From positions 1 through 9,475 of the forward strand of contig JASHRR010000452.1 of NCBI GenBank assembly GCA_030037185.1: a stretch of DNA of 9,475 bases, written 5' to 3'. Made by a program: the position numbers and the translations under genes. The stretch is from Xanthobacteraceae bacterium. GTDB taxonomy: Bacteria > Pseudomonadota > Alphaproteobacteria > Rhizobiales > Xanthobacteraceae. The notes beneath the pieces are model-generated. The model made no database searches. It saw nothing but the letters and a program-made list of their open reading frames with translations, and was not told the origin of the DNA. This document shows, in pieces, positions 6,721-9,475 of this stretch. Position 1 is the stretch's first letter; each line of letters opens with the position of its first letter.

Positions 6721-7534
6721 CGGCTTTCTGCGATCGCTGATGCACAGCGTGGCATTTACTTGAGCATTTTCCTGCGGGAAGGTCGGCGTTACCGGCCGTC
6801 CCGGCGCAGGGAGCGGCGCTCCGACGTCCTTTCGCCAGGCGCCATCGGGCCGGCCGGCCGCCGCAAAGAGTACGGGGGGTCCTGAGGCCCGACGGGACAT
6901 CGTCCGCCGCGGCCGATCAATTGGAACCAAATCCAGTTCGGTCGGGCATCCCAGGCAGTCCCCGAGTTGACTGAACGGAAACAAAGAATCGAGCGGCGTT
7001 AACCCTGGTTTGGTCGATTTCTTGTGGTCGGGCCGAAAACCTTTGGAACAGTTTTGCGATCCGCGAATTATAATAGCGACCGGCCGCTATCCCCCTCCCC
7101 CGCGCGCGGTCGGCCAATCCGAGGCGCAATCGACAATTACGTCGGTTGCGCCTCATTCTTTTTGGCCTGACCAACCGAGGCTTGTGTCGCTGATTGAAAC
7201 GACGTTGAAATTACGTCGAAAGCAACCGGGAGCAGCCCTCGGCGCAACAGCCACCTGGCCGGCGCAATGACAAACTGCGCACATTCCGCGGCTAGCGGAT
7301 TAACCTTTCCGCTCAGGCGATCCTCAGGGCGCTACAAGCCCCTGACGACCCGACCTTCGCGGGGGGCGCGGAGTGATGTAGCCTTACCGACACAGCCTGG
7401 CATCCTCGCCGCGGAGGGACAACTTGGGCAGCACCTGGCTTAAAGCAGAAGGTTCATCGACGAGAAGGGCATCAAGCCGGAACGACCGGCTGCATGCTCC
7501 CACGCATCGCGCGGCCCTGCGGGGAGGAGCACGA
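6721..7534. other. Gene-poor region of about 810 bp after phyR
   Basis: I see no convincing protein gene here. The readable frames (for example 6709-6984 on the minus strand and 7010-7270 on the plus strand) lack ribosome-binding sites and recognisable motifs. Visible structures are a small hairpin just after phyR (CGCTG 6735-6739 with CAGCG 6745-6749, a weak terminator candidate), a GGCCGGCCGGCC palindrome at 6849-6860, the strong stem-loop at 7121-7154, and a 6-bp inverted repeat CGACGT/ACGTCG at 7200-7218. In one frame 7453-7485 reads FIDEKGIKPER, which could be coding debris, but nothing extends it. Confidence 0.5.
7121..7163 (+). terminator. Strong rho-independent terminator-like stem-loop with no gene close upstream
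   Basis: GAGGCGCAATCGAC (7121-7134) pairs with GTCGGTTGCGCCTC (7141-7154) over 14 positions, with one T-G wobble and a 6-base AATTAC loop. ATTCTTTTT (7155-7163) follows. The T-run is on the plus strand only, so the terminator works rightward. The nearest plus-strand gene upstream, phyR, ends 400 bp earlier, so it may end either a long phyR 3' UTR or a separate small RNA. Confidence 0.7.
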
Positions 7535-7989
7535 GTGAGAATTCCGCAACGCCAATTTCTGCACGTGGCGGCGGCGCTCGCCGTTGTCGCGTCCGCATCG
7601 CGCGAGGGAGGGGCGCAGGCTTCTCCGGCGCGGCGGGCCGGCCGATGTGCTTCTTGTTAGGCAATCGGCGATTGGGGTGTCGAGTTGCTTGCGGCCGATG
7701 GCTGCACGGGGAAGGTCAACACCTTTGCCGTCACCTGCGCGGCCAAGGTTCGCGGCGGCGCCTCAGATTCCGAGCGTCGAGGAAGCCGGCCTGCCCGGTT
7801 TTTGCAGGACGTCGCGGTTCGGTCTGCGGGTACGAAAAGCCGCGCCCGGCAGCGAAACGGCTCATGGTCAATCCACAAGGTGCGGGCCCGATTTTCGCGA
7901 TCTCGGCTCCGACATCCCGCCGCCTGCGAACAGGAGAGCTCGACAAGTGGCGGCCGACGATCGAGGCCGCCCATATCAAGGCCGAATGA
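7535..7989 (+). pseudogene. Decayed TctC/Bug-family receptor gene (tripartite tricarboxylate-type transporter)
   Basis: Periplasmic solute receptor genes of this family are about 320 codons; this relic is 455 bp. Its start is recognisable: GGGGAGGAG (7521-7529), GTG at 7535, then a twin-arginine-like leader RIPQRQFLHVAAALAVVASA and AQASPARR, matching the usual ...RRQFL...AQAYPARPV beginning. The frame then closes (TAG at 7658-7660). The C-terminal half of the family pattern is spread over three frames: ADVLLVRQSAIGV, then ELLAADGCTGKVNTFAVTCAAK in another frame, APQIPSVEEAGLPGF and TSRFGL back in the first, VRARF, LGSDIPP, and finally GELDKWRPTIEAAHIKAE ending at the TGA 7987-7989. About 140 internal codons are missing and at least four frameshifts are needed. 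The stop touches the next gene's ATG region, so the pair was once an operon. Confidence 0.8.
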
Positions 7990-7991
7990 TC

Positions 7992-9017
7992 ATGCCTGAC
8001 ATCCCCATCACAATAGCATCCGGCGAATACGACCGCATCTGCGCCATACGCGACGGAATCGTGAAGGTCGAAGACTGCGCCGTTACGTACCACGTCGTCG
8101 AACCCAATCAGTTGTTCGTGCGCAACCTGAAAAATCAGGAATTCGATGTCTCGGAAATGTCGTTTTCCACTTACATCGCACTGCGCGATCAGGGCAAAGC
8201 GCACTACACTGCGATCCCGGTATTTCTGTCCCGCGCCTTCCGGCATTCGGCGATCTTCGTACGCGCTGACGGCGCCATTGCATCGCCCGCCGACCTTAAA
8301 TACGGGCGCGTCGGTACGCCCGAATATTTCACCACCATGCTGGTGTGGATGCGCGGGCTCCTGGCCGACGAATACGGGCTCAAGCCGTCCGATCTGCGCT
8401 GGCGAATCGGCCCGCTAGAACAGCCGGCGTCACCCCTACAGCCTTCCGCGCGCGCCGGCGCGGCAGTCGCACCGGGCGCGGCGGATATCGAGATCGAAGC
8501 TATCCCTGAGGGCAAGACACTCGCCGGCATGTTGGCCGAAGGGGAGCTCGACGCCGTGTTCTCCGCGCGCCCGCCGTCGTGCTTCCGTCAAGCTCCCCCT
8601 CACTCTCCTCTGCGTACGGGAGAGCGCAGGGTGGTGCGGCTGTTTCCCGACTACCGCGCGGCCGAGCAGGCTTATTACCGGAAAGCCGGAATCTACCCGC
8701 TCATGCACGCGGTTGGGATTCGCAACAGCCTGCTGGAACGGCATCCGTGGATAGCCGGAAACCTTTTCAAAGCCTTCGCCAGAGCCAAGGACATCGCAGT
8801 CGCGAATTTCGAGAAGCTGTCGGCGTTTGCGCTGACGCTGCCATGGATCGAGGCTGAATATCGTGCGACGCAAGCCGTGCTGGGCGAGGATATCTGGCCT
8901 TACGGAGCAGCGGCGAACCGTAAGCCGATCGAGACATTGTGCCGCTACCTGTACGAACAGGGGTTCACGAAGCGGCGGATGGGTCTGGATGACTTGTTTG
9001 CGCCAGGCCCGCTGTAG
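7992..9017 (+). CDS. 4,5-dihydroxyphthalate decarboxylase-like protein (NMT1/periplasmic-binding fold)
   Basis: A 341-residue protein of the family named for 4,5-dihydroxyphthalate decarboxylase, which has a type-2 periplasmic-binding fold. Family features in order: IASGEYDRICAIRDG (8-22), FDVSEMSFSTYIALR (51-65), IPVFLSRAFRHSAIFV (75-90), ADLKYGRVGTPEY (100-112), VWMRGLLADEYGL (118-130), IPEGKTLAGMLAEGELDAVFSARPPSCF (171-198), VRLFPDYRAAEQAYYRKAGIYPLMHAV (215-241), HPWIAGNLFKAFARAK (251-266), WPYGAAANRKPIE (302-314). No signal peptide is visible, so it is probably cytoplasmic. The true substrate is uncertain: only a few members are proven phthalate decarboxylases and no other phthalate genes lie in the window. 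Two starts are possible, ATG 7986 (overlapping the TctC relic's stop as ATGA) and ATG 7992; AAGGC at 7979-7983 favours 7992 by spacing. Residues about 200-213 are an in-frame addition made by a palindrome. Confidence 0.82.
   Translation: MPDIPITIASGEYDRICAIRDGIVKVEDCAVTYHVVEPNQLFVRNLKNQEFDVSEMSFSTYIALRDQGKAHYTAIPVFLSRAFRHSAIFVRADGAIASPADLKYGRVGTPEYFTTMLVWMRGLLADEYGLKPSDLRWRIGPLEQPASPLQPSARAGAAVAPGAADIEIEAIPEGKTLAGMLAEGELDAVFSARPPSCFRQAPPHSPLRTGERRVVRLFPDYRAAEQAYYRKAGIYPLMHAVGIRNSLLERHPWIAGNLFKAFARAKDIAVANFEKLSAFALTLPWIEAEYRATQAVLGEDIWPYGAAANRKPIETLCRYLYEQGFTKRRMGLDDLFAPGPL
8592..8630 (+). repeat. Small palindromic insert within the decarboxylase-like gene
   Basis: CTCTCC (8603-8608) and GGAGAG (8619-8624) form a stem around a 10-base loop, preceded by CCCCCTCA. 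This is the style of the dispersed CCCTCACCC...CTCTCCCC...GGGGAGAGGG palindromes common in Bradyrhizobium-type genomes. In frame it reads APPHSPLRTGERR, unlike the conserved protein around it, between the PPSCF and VRLFPDYR motifs. Only one copy is in the window, so membership in a repeat family is inferred. Confidence 0.5.
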
Positions 9018-9165
9018 GGCAACGTGGTCGCCCGGTTTGCGCACCGCCCGGGCAAAAAACATGTCATGCGGCCCGCCACCAACGAGGCGTCTGAGGGTCC
9101 TGCGGCCGGCACGACGGTGATCGCTTTCACAAAAGGCTTCATGGCCCAAGGTGCGACGAGCGGCA
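9018..9165. other. Convergent intergenic spacer
   Basis: This 148-bp spacer lies between the ends of two converging genes. GCCCGG (9030-9035) can pair with CCGGGC (9048-9053), but A-residues rather than T-residues follow on the plus strand, and no T-run follows on the minus strand. It is therefore not a clear terminator in either direction. Confidence 0.4.
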
Positions 9166-9475
9166 TCACTTGACCGGCGTTGCCGGAAATTTTTCGCTGT
9201 CGAGAATGTCCTGAATAGTCCCGTCGGCAGTCAACGACGCGATCGCCTGATCGACGGTGGTGCGCAGAAAGGATTCCCGCGCCAGCAAAGTCGCTCCGAC
9301 CGCGATGCTCGACTCCGGCAGCGGCCGCGGCGAGATCAGTCGCAGCTTGGCGATGGCGGGATCCTTTTGCCGCATGGCCCAGAACGATGGACCCCACACG
9401 AGCGCGGCGCCGATCGAGCCGGAGAGGAGCGCGCGCAGCGCAAGTTCGTCAGATCCCATCGGAAACCGGCTCCAT
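9166..9475 (-). CDS. Periplasmic solute-binding protein, C-terminal part (cut by the window edge)
   Basis: The open frame runs to the right edge with no in-frame stop, and ends with TGA at 9168-9166, so only the last 102 codons or so are present. The pattern is that of the C-terminal lobe of a type-2 extracellular solute-binding protein (SBP_bac_3 style): MGSDELALRALLSGSIGAAL with VWGPSFWAMRQKDP, then the RLISPRPLPESSIAVGATLL strand region, then the closing helix VDQAIASLTADGTIQDILDSE and KFPATPVK at the end. Such proteins deliver amino acids or other small solutes to ABC importers, and related ones accompany quinoprotein dehydrogenases. The ligand cannot be told from this fragment. An internal ATG at 9459 is not the real start, because the frame continues upstream. 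The gene converges with the decarboxylase-like gene. Confidence 0.75.
   Translation of the reverse strand, partial: WSRFPMGSDELALRALLSGSIGAALVWGPSFWAMRQKDPAIAKLRLISPRPLPESSIAVGATLLARESFLRTTVDQAIASLTADGTIQDILDSEKFPATPVK

Noticed and set aside
7043..7074. Sigma-70-type promoter suggested by TATAAT at 7069-7074
   Set aside because: No -35 hexamer lies at 16-18 bases; the nearest TTGGAA is 20 bases away. GGAAC at 7045 also lacks a CGTT at the right distance.
8436..9149. 237-codon minus-strand open frame across the decarboxylase-like gene
   Set aside because: It is antisense to a well-conserved protein and has a biased Arg-rich composition.
9018..9172. Possible start of a c-type cytochrome on the minus strand (frame reading MKPFVKAITVVPAAGPSDAS)
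   Set aside because: The leader-like start and a CAN motif hint at a cytochrome, but there is no CxxCH haem site and the frame then runs antisense into the decarboxylase-like gene.
1..9475. CRISPR array, tRNA, rRNA, insertion sequence or phage attachment site
   Set aside because: No regularly spaced repeats, cloverleaf, transposase motif or long terminal repeats were seen on either strand.

Overview
The window looks like chromosomal DNA of an alphaproteobacterium, most likely a Bradyrhizobium/Rhodopseudomonas-type member of the Hyphomicrobiales. The reasons are GC-rich codon use throughout, a complete PhyR-NepR-EcfG general stress response (GSR) module, an HWE-type histidine kinase, GGAAC...CGTT-type promoters, and a Bug/TctC-type receptor remnant of the kind that is abundant in these genomes. 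The taxonomic placement is inference; no rRNA or marker gene is present.

Left part (1-2000), minus strand: a PRC-barrel exported protein (1471-1962) lies upstream of an MFS efflux-type transporter (102-1337). The transporter mRNA seems to have a structured leader with a 7-codon ORF, and an intrinsic terminator lies downstream of its stop (8-46). The 3' end of the MFS gene lies in a short tandem duplication.

Centre (2250-6720): the GSR locus. A large soluble sensor kinase (2429-4900, +) carries about five HAMP-like modules, then GAF, PAS and an HWE kinase core. It is convergent with the ecfG sigma-factor gene (4954-5526, -). nepR (5513-5737, -) overlaps ecfG and forms an operon with it. phyR (5917-6720, +) is divergent from nepR. 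The nepR/phyR intergenic region has a full-consensus EcfG promoter for nepR-ecfG and a near-consensus one for phyR; another near-consensus site precedes the kinase. The working model is that the kinase receives an intracellular signal and drives phosphorylation of PhyR. Phospho-PhyR captures NepR, EcfG is released, and EcfG transcribes the whole locus in positive feedback.

6721-7534: about 810 bp without a convincing gene. It contains a strong 14-bp stem-loop followed by a T-run (7121-7163) that has no gene close upstream, so it may end a small RNA.

Right part (7535-9475): a decayed TctC/Bug tricarboxylate-type receptor gene (pseudogene, 7535-7989) whose 3' end abuts an intact 4,5-dihydroxyphthalate decarboxylase-like gene (7992-9017). 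That gene carries a small palindrome that adds residues in frame. On the minus strand, the C-terminal third or so of a periplasmic substrate-binding protein (9166-9475) runs off the right edge.
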